Shown piece by piece: positions 17,909 to 29,153 of a stretch of 64,000 nt of DNA. This DNA comes from Hypoxylon rubiginosum (Eukaryota > Ascomycota > Sordariomycetes > Xylariales > Hypoxylaceae). The position numbers and the translations under genes are program-made. The notes beneath the pieces were generated by a model. It saw only the letters and a program-made list of their open reading frames with translations. It was not told the origin of the DNA and did not search any database. Numbering within the stretch: position 1 is the stretch's first letter; every line of letters starts with the position of its first letter. The stretch spans positions 62,001-126,000 of the forward strand of contig CADCXA010000015.1 of NCBI GenBank assembly GCA_902806565.1, in the 5' to 3' direction.

Positions 17909-19242
17909 CTATCGGCCTCCATGAGCTCCAAAGCGAGGACTCATCGCATCGTCGCGAAGTAGCGGCATGGATGCCGTACCGGGACCAGACCCCGTCGGAT
18001 CCCAGGCCTTCTGAGGAGGGCCCGCAGAGCTTCCGGGAGGAGAGTCGGACACAGCATACGTTGTAGTAGAGGCCATACCGCCTTTCCCGTTGTACTCAGC
18101 CCCGTCGAAGGCGAGAGCGTCGGGATTCCCCCCTTCCTTCTTAAACCTCTCCATTTCCATGCGTTCTTGGTCCATTCGCTGCGCCGCCAGCGCAGCCTCT
18201 TGCTTGCCCCGACGCCTCTGCTTAATATAATAAACGACAAGGCCGAGGAAAAGCAGGGCGCCCACTCCGCCAGCTCCGGCGTAAACGCCAGTTTTAGTGC
18301 CCGAGGGAAGATCATTCCATTTGTCAGAAAGCGATTTCTCCGGCTGCTTGTTTATGTTTTCAACGGCTGTCGAATTTCCGCTAGATCTCAAGTTAGCCTC
18401 GGGTAATCGTCACATGCACGGATATAAACTCACGTCGCGATCTTGATACTTTCCCAGGTCCCGCTGTTGTCACCGTACGAGTACTCCTTGCCGGTCGAAT
18501 AATCTTCAACAGAAGCACTCTTCACGTACATGCTGTAGGGTTGGGCATAATCAGTAACGCCACCCGCCCATTCAATTGTTCCCTTGGGCTGATCTGGGTC
18601 ACCACCAGCCCAGATGCCCAGACTAAGCTTCATAGGAGTCTGAGGATAGCTCAGCGTGTTGTTGGCATCTTTCGCGAGGAGCGTGCGGATATGCTCCGAG
18701 TCGATGTACCAGTCCAGCTGCTCCTTCGTCCATACGCAGGTGTAGTTGTGGTAGTCGTCTTGTACTCCGCCGTTGACTGGATGATAGTCGGCGTTGTGAA
18801 AGTCGGGCTGCCCTTTTCCAAAGTAGTTGGTAGAAGCGTGCGTTGTGTTGCCTCCCATGAACTCCCAGTCAACCTCATCGAGGACATCGGAAGACCAGAC
18901 AATGGAGCTTATAATCCCGGTGCCCGGTGCCGCCTTCAGGTGCACCTCGGTCCTTCCGAAAAAGAAATAGAAATTCGATATTAGGGTTGGCGATTCGCCC
19001 TTCTTGTTGATCGTGAACGCGGCCCCATTAGCACTAGAGTAGTCGACAGTTCCAGCCGTCGTATTGAATGTGCCCGTCGGCGGCGTAGCGTTGAAGTTGA
19101 ACGTATGCGCCGTCCCAAAAGCCGGGTCTGGCGCGCAGGTCGCGTTCAGTGGGTTACAGTCCGTGTAGAGTTGGCCAGATACGGGAGATATGATGGAAGC
19201 AAATAGCCCAAAGGCCAGCATTAAGACCGATCGAGACGACAT
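17909..19242 (-). CDS. Crh-type GH16 cell-wall transglycosylase with C-terminal membrane tail, 426 aa
   Basis: Exons 19242-18434 and 18380-17909 (minus strand) give 426 aa. Crh enzymes link chitin to beta-1,6/1,3-glucan in the wall. A signal peptide covers residues 1-23 (cleavage near PVSG-QLYTDC). The catalytic motif DEVDWEF lies at 122-128, with E123 as likely nucleophile, D125, and E127 as acid/base, without the extra beta-bulge residue, as in Crh/plant XTH enzymes. Later WYIDSEHIRTL and MKLSLGIWAGGD are typical. Cysteines at the N terminus (C29, C36) suit the CBM18-free Crh subgroup. The C terminus has a single hydrophobic helix (about 300-322) followed by QRRR and a roughly 100-residue cytosolic tail. 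Many Crh proteins end in a GPI signal instead. Chitin-glucan specificity is inferred from the family. Confidence 0.92.
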
Positions 19243-21103
19243 GGCGAAAGATGATCGTGACCCAAGTCGCAGTGCTGAGAAGGCACAACGGTGGAATAGA
19301 TCGATGGTCTTATAAGTAGCCGATACGATGTGGGAGCGCGAAGTTTGGTAACTCCTGAAGCTAAGGGATATGTTATTTCGTCAACGTCATAGCCTCTGAC
19401 AGCAAGTCTAACCTCTGGTATCAACAAGACAGGGGGCGTAGCAAAGCACCGGCTCGATTGCGAGTCGCGAATTGGCTGATTGAAAGAAGGTGGGCGCGTT
19501 TTGTAAATCGGTGAATAAAGAACGTCGTAGGAGCACCAGTCGCCTAAAATAGAGGAATTATGTATTGAAGAGCGATATATTGGTAGCCAGAAGGCTATGT
19601 GTTATGGGGGCAAGGATCGGGAATGCGGTTTCATGTAGTCGCAAACACGAAGGTCGTTGATAAAAGGAGCGTAGATGTGAAGCGTTTGGAGTTGGCTGCT
19701 GCTAGGAATTCTGTCGAGACTCCTTGAGAGTAACAATAATGAGTGGATAGACGAATGAGGGGGGGCCTCTGGCCAATTCCCCTATTCGACCTGAGTTTTC
19801 TTGTCTCCTTGACGGATAAAGCTGTGGAGGTTGAGGAAAGACAAGAACCGGCTAGCTGTCAGGAAGAAAGGGGGTTATTCTTGGACATTAAAGAGATGTT
19901 AGATAAGGAGGTTGTAGTAAGGGATCCACCAGAAGATGCAAGGGGCAAACAGGGGTATTCCGTCGATCTGCGACAGGCACCGTTCGACGCGATACTCGTT
20001 AGAGCCTAGGTGATCGGCAAATCAATCAATAGCTCAACTAGAGAGATCAAATTTCACGGCGAAGTGGTTGACTTGTATTTCCCATATTGAAAAAAGCATC
20101 ATGAAGTTGGTTGAGTTAAAGGGGTAACTTGAGGATTTTGTTCTCTCAGTCTCTTACATCTAATTTAATTCTTCGCAATACCGTCAAAAGTCACTGAGAT
20201 CAATTTTAGTAGTGTCTACAACCATTCAGCCATTTGACGCTAGATCTTGATCTCTGAATTTCTCCAACTTTTAGGTGAAGATGATGTAACGAGTAAAATT
20301 ACATTACGACGTTGTACAAGTCTTGGTACGACGCCAAGTACTTTGGTAGATCCTCAAAAAAACCTCAAATCGCCTAATCACCCATCAGTCTTAGCAGCTC
20401 TTAGTAGGAATTCATGAAACACACTGAAAATTCGAAAAGAGTGATTTCAACCATCATCCCTACAACCAATGTAAACACATCTAGCAAAACGTGTTTGCGC
20501 TTATACAAACTGACAGACTGACAGAATGCGGGGCCCCAGCTTATAGGTATGGGGCAAGGCAAAACAGGGATGTGCATTTGGTACCTGCATCTATGTACTT
20601 TGAGGTCATTCATAAGGGGTTTCTCCTCCACCAACAAGTCAACAATTCATCCAAATATCCCAAATTAGACGAGTTGGAACTGACGCAGACATCTTTCGAG
20701 GCATGTTGTGCTTTATTCATTGGTTTAATATCACCTCGCTCTCGTCTTTGAAAATAGAGGTCTGGAATATAAGCCTCGCATTTCGAGAGCGGAATGAATA
20801 CCTATATAGATGCCTCTTAGGAATTGATTCATCTGTTGCTCCTGAAAACTCCTCGTTGCCCGGCCTATATCGTCATTAATATCCAACCGAAGGACCCATG
20901 AATCTCTACCGCGAACTAGCTTTTTCTATGCAGCCCAGACCTTCATGCCCATTACCCTGTCTATATACGTGTGGATGAAGAGTGATATGTTACCATCAGT
21001 GCACTCCGAATTACCGAGCATACACGATACTCGAGGTGGCTGTGCCCGTGAAGTATTCTCACAGTAGGAAGAAATGTTGAAAAATTAAAAGTCTATAAAT
21101 TGT
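19243..21103. other. Intergenic, no gene recognised
   Basis: This stretch of 1.86 kb contains the upstream region of the Crh-type gene, with a TATAAG-like element about 70 bp before its start codon (near 19310, minus strand). It also holds the 3' flank of the GT2 gene. Short open frames here lack any family signature. Confidence 0.6.
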
Positions 21104-24059
21104 TCACCATGAGAACGTCATGAGCGCGGGATTTAGTGCAAGAGGCAACAGGAAGTGACTGCATGCGACGGTGGCCATGGGTAGGATGGCGACGAAATCT
21201 GTGATGCGCCAAGTATGGGGAACAAATGGCGCCACTGCCAAGATGATCATGCCTACGATAAAGATGAGGGAGAAGATCATGGAGAATTTGAACTTCTTCA
21301 AAACCTTGGGCACCTCGATGAAGAAGTTCGAAAACTCGGCCTCCTTAGAGGTCGCACCCCAAGTCATGTCGATTTCGAACATGTGAGCCAAGATGGCCTG
21401 GCTCACGTGAAGGGAAAGTCCGCCTAGGAAGATGGCTAGGAGGAATGTCCACTTGAAGTTTTCGAAGATGGCATACGTGAGGCTGCGCTCGCCGACCCGG
21501 TATCTCATAACAGCGAGAGCCACGTTGCCCAGGCCGTTAAAGACGATGATGATAGAGAACCAGACCTGCCAAGAGTCGAGATAGTACTTGTCCAGTAAAC
21601 CGTTGTACCAGCCCATGAGAAAGTAGTTAACCGAAGTCAAAATCCAAGCGGCGCCGATGGCGTAGTAGGTACCGATATAAGAGATGATGGTGACCTTGGA
21701 AGTGAGCCGGATGTTGGAAAAGAGAAACTGGCGGAATAGGGGCGTGAAGGGACCTCTCCAGAGCCACTTCCGAAGGGGATGGAAGAGCAACTCATTGCAG
21801 CCGTACGCGTACTTCTCCCATCGAGCGAGCTCATCATACACGGTCAAGGAGACGCCCTCCTTAAAACCATCACCGGCCCACGCAGCAAGACGGATGATGT
21901 AGCCGCTACACTGCAGACGAAGGGACATATCAAAATCCTCGGAAACGTGCGACTCGGACCAAAACTTCTCATAGCCATCCTCATCCACGTACGAGACCTG
22001 CTGGATCGCACTCCACCGTAGGATGGCATTGTGGCCGACAAAAGGCGCCACGTCGCCGTTGGAGACGGTGTATCGGATGGCGCTATAGATGAGGTTGGTG
22101 AAGAAGGTAATGCCGTTCTCGAAATAGGTATGCACCACCTGCATAACGCCGGAAGAAAACTGCATGATGCCAACGTCGGGAGACTGATCCATTTCCGAGA
22201 CGGCATCAAGTAGACAGTCAGAAGGAACACGTGTGTCGGAGTCGACTAGAAGAATGTATCAGTTTCGATCGCATCATAAAGGATTGTCGATTGCAATCAA
22301 AGAGGAGAGCGTAGGGTACTTACTAATGAGAATATAGTCGCCGACACGGATGTTGCCATCGGCCCAGGCCCTTCCATCTTCCTCGAGAACTTCTTTTAAT
22401 GATCTCTCATAGGCTAAAGCTTCGTCTGCTTGCGACCACTGGGGACCGCGATCGTACTGGGCTAGTTTTTCCTCTACTTTGCATGATATCATAAGAGCAA
22501 AGTTCATATTGGAAGCCTTCTTGAATTTGCCCCGGCGCAGGAACCCGTTCTCGCCGTGCCTGGGGCGGGCGACCCACCCTATGCTGTGGTCGGCGTAGAA
22601 TTCGATGCGAGCTCGTCGCTCCTCTTCGGAAATAAGCTGGAGGCCGTCGTCATTGATGAATAAGTTCGCAGAGCCGCCTTGCAACTCGTATGTGCTCATA
22701 GCTTGTTTCAGAGACCGAACGGTGGGCTGGATCACGCCTGCAAGCCCTTCCTTGTAAACTGGGCATTGTACGGTCTATAAAGTATGTCAGCACTTGGCTA
22801 AGTTGGGGATAGCACCTAGAGCCAGAGACAAAGGCGCCTCAGCCCCACGAAAGCTTGAAGTAACGTTCGACGGGGTGGCTTTGCGAACCATCGCGGAGCA
22901 GAAAACAGGTGATATGGAAGAAATTTAGAGGACAACTTACAATATGCGGCAGCATCGCAGTTCGCAGCCTCGGGGGAGGCCGGGCCGAGTAAAACTTGGA
23001 GTTGATGGTAAGCTGGCGGATGGGACCAAATATTTGGGATAAACAGCCGATGATGACCTGACCAAAGAAGAGAGTGAAGAAAATCTGTATTGGGAATAGC
23101 GCCAGGAGGGCTAACCGCACGCAACTCCCGTCAACCGATACTTCGATTGCGAGCTGTCTCCAAGCCGAGCCCAAGGAGAGGATAACCAATATAAGAACGA
23201 GAGAGATTTGGTAGGTATTCAATAGGTGGACCGGTCGTTTTTCGGGTTTGATCTGGCCGCTCTCCTCGTCTATTTCGACTTCGCCGACGTAGAAATTGGG
23301 CCCCTTCTCGCCCTCTTCGTCGCCTATTTCGCCGGTTTGCCAGACAAGTTCCATTAATTCCGACTCGATAGCCTTGGCTCGCTGAACAAGGTGAAGCGCA
23401 TCATCGTCCCAGACGACCAGGAGCGCCTCTGAGGCAACGAATGCAGCAAACTGATGTTTCCTCGCTCGTGCTAGGTCGTCGATCGTCGGCAATATCTGAA
23501 TTCGGAGGCCGTTCATTAATGGCACATCGACTGCCTCGGGAGACCATGATAAGAAGGTCTTGATCACTCTGGAGTTGACGGTCATGGCACACTATAGAGG
23601 TGTGAGCAGAGAAAGAATTCGACGAGATGGCAGAAGATGTTAGATTACCTGAACATTGAGAGCGGAACACGCCGACGCAATCAGCGAATCTGCGAGGGCA
23701 GGCGGGCAGGCCATGTATGTCCCCTTCGATTTTCGGAGAAGCACTCCTTCGACGTCTCCGCTTCCATCGCTGACCCACAAATGCGCACATTGCTGCTGGT
23801 ACAGATAGTTGACCATTACCTCGTGCTTAATGTCGTCTAAGAATACTGAGCTGTTGATTGACCGGGCAGAGCGCTCCGAGAATGAATTCCTTGACGAGCC
23901 AAAGTTCGGTAGAGGGGCATGGAGGTCGAGATCGGTCAGGCCTAATGGGTTTGGAGGCACATTCTCTGCGAAAATCCCCCCGGTTGGCATGGGAGTTCCT
24001 ACAGGTTTCGTCCTCTTGATCTCAGGCTTCTTGGCCCTGAAGTAGCTGGATATCCCCAT
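21104..24059 (-). CDS. GT2: Family 2 glycosyltransferase, polysaccharide-synthase type (GT2), 884 aa, 4 exons
   Basis: Exons 24059-23649, 23591-22941, 22774-22324 and 22245-21104 (minus strand) give 884 aa with all phases consistent. The protein has a roughly 240-residue cytosolic N terminus, then two transmembrane helices (within about 240-320). A GT-A catalytic domain follows, with DDG at 396-398, DSD at 506-508 and the SEDFD acceptor motif at 606-610. The RW signature lies at 646-647, followed by at least five C-terminal helices. This layout matches processive cellulose/hyaluronan-synthase-like enzymes. It resembles the fungal GT2 group described as needed for hyphal extension on solid surfaces in Zymoseptoria and Fusarium. 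It would make an extracellular beta-glycan at the plasma membrane; the product is not readable from sequence. At the QxxRW position this protein has ELARW. A chitin synthase is less likely, since the chitin-synthase QRRRW block is absent. Confidence 0.9.
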
Positions 24060-27000
24060 GATTGCGCGCTCGTCTGACAGTACCCCAAATAGACCCTTCC
24101 ACCAGACCAGAGAAAAGACCAGGAAATTATGTAGAAGGCCGGGCAGTCATCACACAGCCAAGTCGACTGGCTCTTTCAGCGGCCAAGATAATGTTCTGCA
24201 AGCTAAAGGACGCCTGAGTGTGTTAGCAATAGGTGCGAGGCCGAGGAACAAGAAAGATAATCTATGATATCAAGGTATCGACGACTGCTACTAGGCAGAT
24301 CCTACGGTACCAGCAGGTGGTCCAACACCAAACATGTCCATAAGATAGTAGGGCGGGGGAGCCTTCCAATCCAACACAAAGGAAATATGAAACAACTCAC
24401 AGGAAGGACGAATGGGGACAGCTTGAGTTTTGAGAGTGCTAAGACTATGACAGGCCACCACGTGGGTGCGACTGTTACGTTGCTTGAACGACTCGGTGGG
24501 TGAAACAACAGACTCTCTCAAACTCAGATCTTGATTCCCTAGGCTAATATTAGGCGGCGTAGGTTTAAATAAGAACTCAGATAGCGAAGATGAAGCAGGT
24601 AAAAGATTGCAAAAGGACGGGTCGAAGTTAAAGCTAGTCTAGGTCGTCGGGAGGCGATTCGTCCCCCACGGGCATTCAGAAGTTGAGAGAGCAATGACCG
24701 GTTCTTACCAGCAAGAATTCCTTTTGCGGATGGGCTGAACAGACCTCGAACACTTTCCAGCCTGGCCAAGCAAGTGAACGAGTTGCTTTCAGTCTAGTCG
24801 GCAGCCACACGGCGCTCGGTTAATCTTGAACGAAGGACTGGAACGAATGTCTGGTCAATAGTCGGGAAGCTGTGAGAAACGATGGTATTGCGGCTGAGGT
24901 AGAACCGAACGTGGGAAGCAAGGGCATCGAGGATAGCAAATATCAATGCTTCGGGCTCGACACGAGAACCGCGATGCAAGCCGCCTCCTACTACCCACCA
25001 CATGTAGAAGTAAGCTATGGCCCACGAACGTGGACAGGCGGACGGAGACCAGCCGAACATTCCAATCATCGAGCTAGTAGTCTAGGCAAGGTCTAGCGAT
25101 GCAACAGGGGCTCGAACGAAGAGCGTCAAGTCGAAAGAGTTTGCGACTAGGTTGTGATAGTGTCTAACTACATTTGTAAGGTACCTAGTTCGTGGGTGAC
25201 ATGAAGCTAAGATCTTTGATACCCCCTGGCCTGTCTGGCCCCGGCCTCCACACGCCGCAGGAGGTCTTCGGAGCTTGGACCGGTGACAGTCCAGGTTGTT
25301 GATGTAAAATAGTGGTAGAGAGTTAGTGCTCTGCAGAGACGGTTGTTATCGGGAGGTAGGATTGACCAACCTCTTGGCGTGATCTTTCTGGCCTGTCGAG
25401 ACCCTGTCGATGAGACCCTGTCGAGCCTACAACGTTATAAGGTATGAGAAGCATCTGATCGTGGTAGAAGTACCAAGTACTTCGTAGCTTGTGTGAGCTC
25501 AACGTTATATCGCGTTTGCTAACTCTCTCTAAAGATGGGCGTTTCAAGTATCTCAAGAAGATTGCCCTAGTCAAAGGCAATACGATGGTTAGGGACAGGA
25601 AAGCGAATTCCGCAAAGTGTTGGTCTAGGCAAGCCGTGTTGCTGTAGGAGGCAATATATTGAAGGTAAGATAATGTGCCGTCAAGACCCCTGCAGGTTGC
25701 GTTTGACTGCAACTCTGACAGAGATAAAAAGAAAGGTGTCCACCATTATGTACCTCGTACATTACCAACAATCATGTAGATTATGTGTGGCTGGTGGTTG
25801 TAGGGTCACATCATCCACTAGGAGGTGCTTAGATATTATGAGGCGAATTAAAAATAAAATCATGAAATGTTACTTGGATCGAGTACAAGACGGTACATGG
25901 CCTCGATACGATATGACGGGGTCGTCGTCGTGGAAATGGCCAATTTCTATTGGGGAAGAGATGGGGATTCTGCATATTGTATGTTGTGTGCCCCGTGGTG
26001 ACAAGGATATTTGGTGCTGCCGCCTTTCTCGTATTCTCGGTGCAGTCTGCATGCAGACGCTCCTGGCAGATGCGGTCGAGTCTTTAGTCTTAGTACCAAT
26101 ACCAATACGTCGACTACACTAGGCCGTGATAGAGCACATCGAGTACCATAAGTTAGGTAGGCATTTCTAGTAAACTCGACCTACGTAGCAAAGAAGCGAG
26201 CTACGGTCCGATTCATGTTGGCCGGGGTTGCATCGAGGGGTTAGTGAACGGCCGTGGCGTCTCGCACCTCTGAGCGTCAACTTTAATAATACGAGAACAC
26301 GGTAGGATAGCGGGTAGTGGTCGGTGGTCGGTGGTAAGTGGCGAATACGTAGCTCCTTGGTGTTGAGTTGGGTTTGGATGAAATCAGCGGTAATTGATTG
26401 GCGTCCGTGCTATTCCATGCTATGCCATTCCGCGACAAACGAAATGTTTCGAGGCGAAGGAGATATTGACGAACCATTTCCACATTGTCTACTGCTTATC
26501 GGAAAGGAAAAGAACACTGCTCGAACATTCAACGTGCTTATTTACTGCATATATTCGTGCGCGTGGCTGGCGGCTGGAATGGGATGGTTGCTCAAAAAGT
26601 ACCTAGAAAAGATAGAAAAGAAAAGGAGAGGCCGAAAAAAGACAGGTATTATATTGAACGGACTGATTCTCCGATCGGGATTTAGCGCCAACCTTACGAG
26701 CTCCCGTCCCTCCAATACAGAGCTCTAACTCTAGAGTTTAGTACCCAGGTACCTTGCCTGTGGGGGTCTCTCCCAAAGACGTCTCCAGCTGTAATTCATT
26801 TGCACGATAACAAATTGGAAGTTGTTGTCGTGCTCAAAATATTACACCAGCCTCAAGATTCAATAATGCTAAGGCAAGTATGTCTAATATGACCAAGGTC
26901 CATATAGATTTGCGCCTCTTTGATAATACCATTCGTGATGATTCGTTTTGAGGCTGTTTTCGTGACTCGGTTAGCTGTTTGGCTGTTTAGTTGTAGAGCT

Positions 27001-27673
27001 GTAGAGCTGTTTAGTTGTAGAGCTGTAGAGCTGTAGAGCTGTAGAGCCAAGCGAGTACTCACCCAAGAAAATCACCAACCTCCTGATATAATTCGTAAAT
27101 GCAGTCTACGAGAATTGAAGTCAGTTTAAACAAATCCCCAGTTTCACAATAGCGGTTGAAGTTGAAATATTGCGGCTGGGTGGAACGGTTTACAGAACTC
27201 GGTCATTTTCTATCCGAGACATCATCGCGTGGAAGATCAGGGATGATTGTCCCAGCACTTTGGTATCGTCAATCCCTGGCTCTCGCTAAATGGAAGCGCA
27301 AAGACAAGGTGTCGTCGATCAGTTCATCTCATCCCCACGCTCGAACCACCATCTCCAAATTTCGATGCAGCAGACAGGCAGATTGGATTCAACGGGAGTC
27401 TGCATTGCATCATGTAACCGACCGTAGATAGAATTTCATCTCGCATGTAGGTAGCTGTAGAGTAACGATACGCGGCTTGATTGTCGTTCGATGAACAGCT
27501 CATATGAAACTTGCGACAACATTGTCTCAACGGCAGTGATACCCCCCAGTAAATACAAGTGAATGAATATTATTGCTCTATTAACGTCCCGTATCCCAAA
27601 CACAAAAAAACGCCATTCCTAGCCCTAGCTTTTATACCTAGCGACTCCCATGTACCCGTATCTCATATTTCAA
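24060..27673. other. 3.6-kb intergenic region without recognised gene
   Basis: This region lies upstream of the GT2 gene and downstream of the membrane GH16 gene. Several open frames up to about 150 codons exist, but they have no recognisable domain and poor-looking composition. A 9-10-bp minisatellite occupies 26971-27048. Long intergenic space before GT2 could hold regulatory sequence or an unseen non-coding transcript. Confidence 0.55.
26971..27048. repeat. Minisatellite of AGCTGTAG/AGCTGTTT units
   Basis: About eight short units alternate between TAGAGCTG and TTTAGTTG forms across 78 bp. It is intergenic and not part of any supported gene. Confidence 0.85.
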
Positions 27674-29153
27674 TTACAATTCCTCGTCGCCATCGCACTG
27701 TTGCCACATTACAACATTGCTAATCTCCATGGCCGGGCTGGTCCACGTAGGTAGCCACGATCCCCGGGAGTTCCAAAAGTCCTTTTTGGCATTAGGACTG
27801 CCGTCGATCCAGGGTTTCCCGCTCTGGGCGTCCTCGAACCAACCATTTGTGCCACCGACAGCCACGTTCAAGATCAGGTAAAACTCCTCGTCAAAAGGAG
27901 TATTGTACCGACCCGTCCTAGACCAGGTGTCCTGGAGGCGAGACCCGTTGCTCGTGGCCTCGGGGAAATTGCCGCGGTCCCAGAGAGACTCGTCAAAGTT
28001 GGTGTAGAGCACCTGCAGGAGGCGCGAGTTGACGTAGGTGAAGAGGTATTTCTGCGACCACTCGAGGCCAAAGGTGTTGAAACTCGCAGAATAAGTCGTG
28101 TGCAAGGATTCACGTTTCACGTTGGTCTTCCACCAAGCGTCGTTGGCCTGGTCGGGTCCCCAGTGCAGAGCGGATGACATGATATTGTTGCCGCCTTGGC
28201 TGTACGTCCAATTGTTCCCTCGGCTCTCCATGATATCGATCTCGCCACTGGCTGGCCAAGGCCCATACGTATCCTTGACGGGCATCATCCAGATAGCCGG
28301 CCAAAGCCAATCTCCCTGGGGAAGCTTGGCTGTTACTTCGACGCGGCCGTACTTGATCGTCGCACCTTTCTTGGAGTTGATGCGGCCAGACTTGGTAGGA
28401 GGAACGATAGTCGCATTGCCAACGGTGGTGTTGGTCGCCGCTATGCAGTCAGCCGGCTGCGTCGAAGTGCAGGTTCCGTCCTCTAGAAGATTGATTAAGG
28501 AATCCTTAGTGATCAGGTTCGCGTCTTGAAGCGTAGGCTTGATGAAGAGGTGGCCATCTTTAACATAGACGTTCTCGTCAGTTCCGGTGGTTTGTTCAAA
28601 TTCACCATTACTACGCATCACCGTCAGCTCTGATTCGGACATGGGAACGAGACGCGAATTGATCTTACCCGAAACCACCAACTTGGACCTCCTTCGTCCA
28701 CACGGCGTCGTTGAATGTCGCGAAATTATCGTTAAGAACCAGGCAGTAATTGTGCTTGACAACACTTCGTAGTCCATCCCATACTAGGAAAGCGGAAATC
28801 CCCAGACCAACAAGTATACCCAAGATGGGAATGATGGTAACCCATTTCTCTTTGGGGTCCCTCTTTTCGAGCCAAGGTTTCTCTACCTCTCCTTTCTTCA
28901 CCCTTCGCGAGCGGAAATATCGTGCCCCCGCACCCTGCGTAGAGACGTGGACATCGGAGCTCGAGAAGCTGGAGCCCGGGCGCGAAATAGATGGCGAGGC
29001 AAAAGGGTTCACCGCGCTCACCCTCCGCGGAGACTGCAGATCTATCCTGTCGTCGCCGTAAGGACTGTTTTCCGTATTGGGCGTGCCTGGTCGAAGGGGT
29101 GTGGGAAATGCTGTCGAGTTGAAAGAGGAGCTACCCGCCTGATGCTGCTCCAT
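27674..29153 (-). CDS. Type II membrane GH16 beta-glucanase-like protein, 473 aa, 2 exons
   Basis: Exons 29153-28669 and 28610-27674 (minus strand) give 473 aa. Residues 1-103 form a Ser/Pro-rich cytosolic tail with a basic stretch (RSRRVKKGE). One transmembrane helix spans about 104-126 and the catalytic domain follows outside. The GH16 motif GEIDIMES lies at 284-291 (E285, D287, E290), the beta-bulge form of endo-beta-1,3(4)-glucanases. WPAIWMMP, HWGPD and FYLILNVAVGG are further GH16 strands; the last segments resemble beta-1,3-glucan-binding/laminarinase-like fungal proteins. A role in cell-wall beta-glucan hydrolysis or remodelling is inferred. The intron interrupts the start of the fold, and splicing restores VGGFGNGEFEQTT. 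Confidence 0.88.

Noticed and set aside
25673..26122. 149-codon open frame on the plus strand in the intergenic region upstream of GT2
   Set aside because: Cys/Arg/Ile-rich composition, no domain, no splice-supported extension and overlap with an opposite-strand frame; looks like chance.
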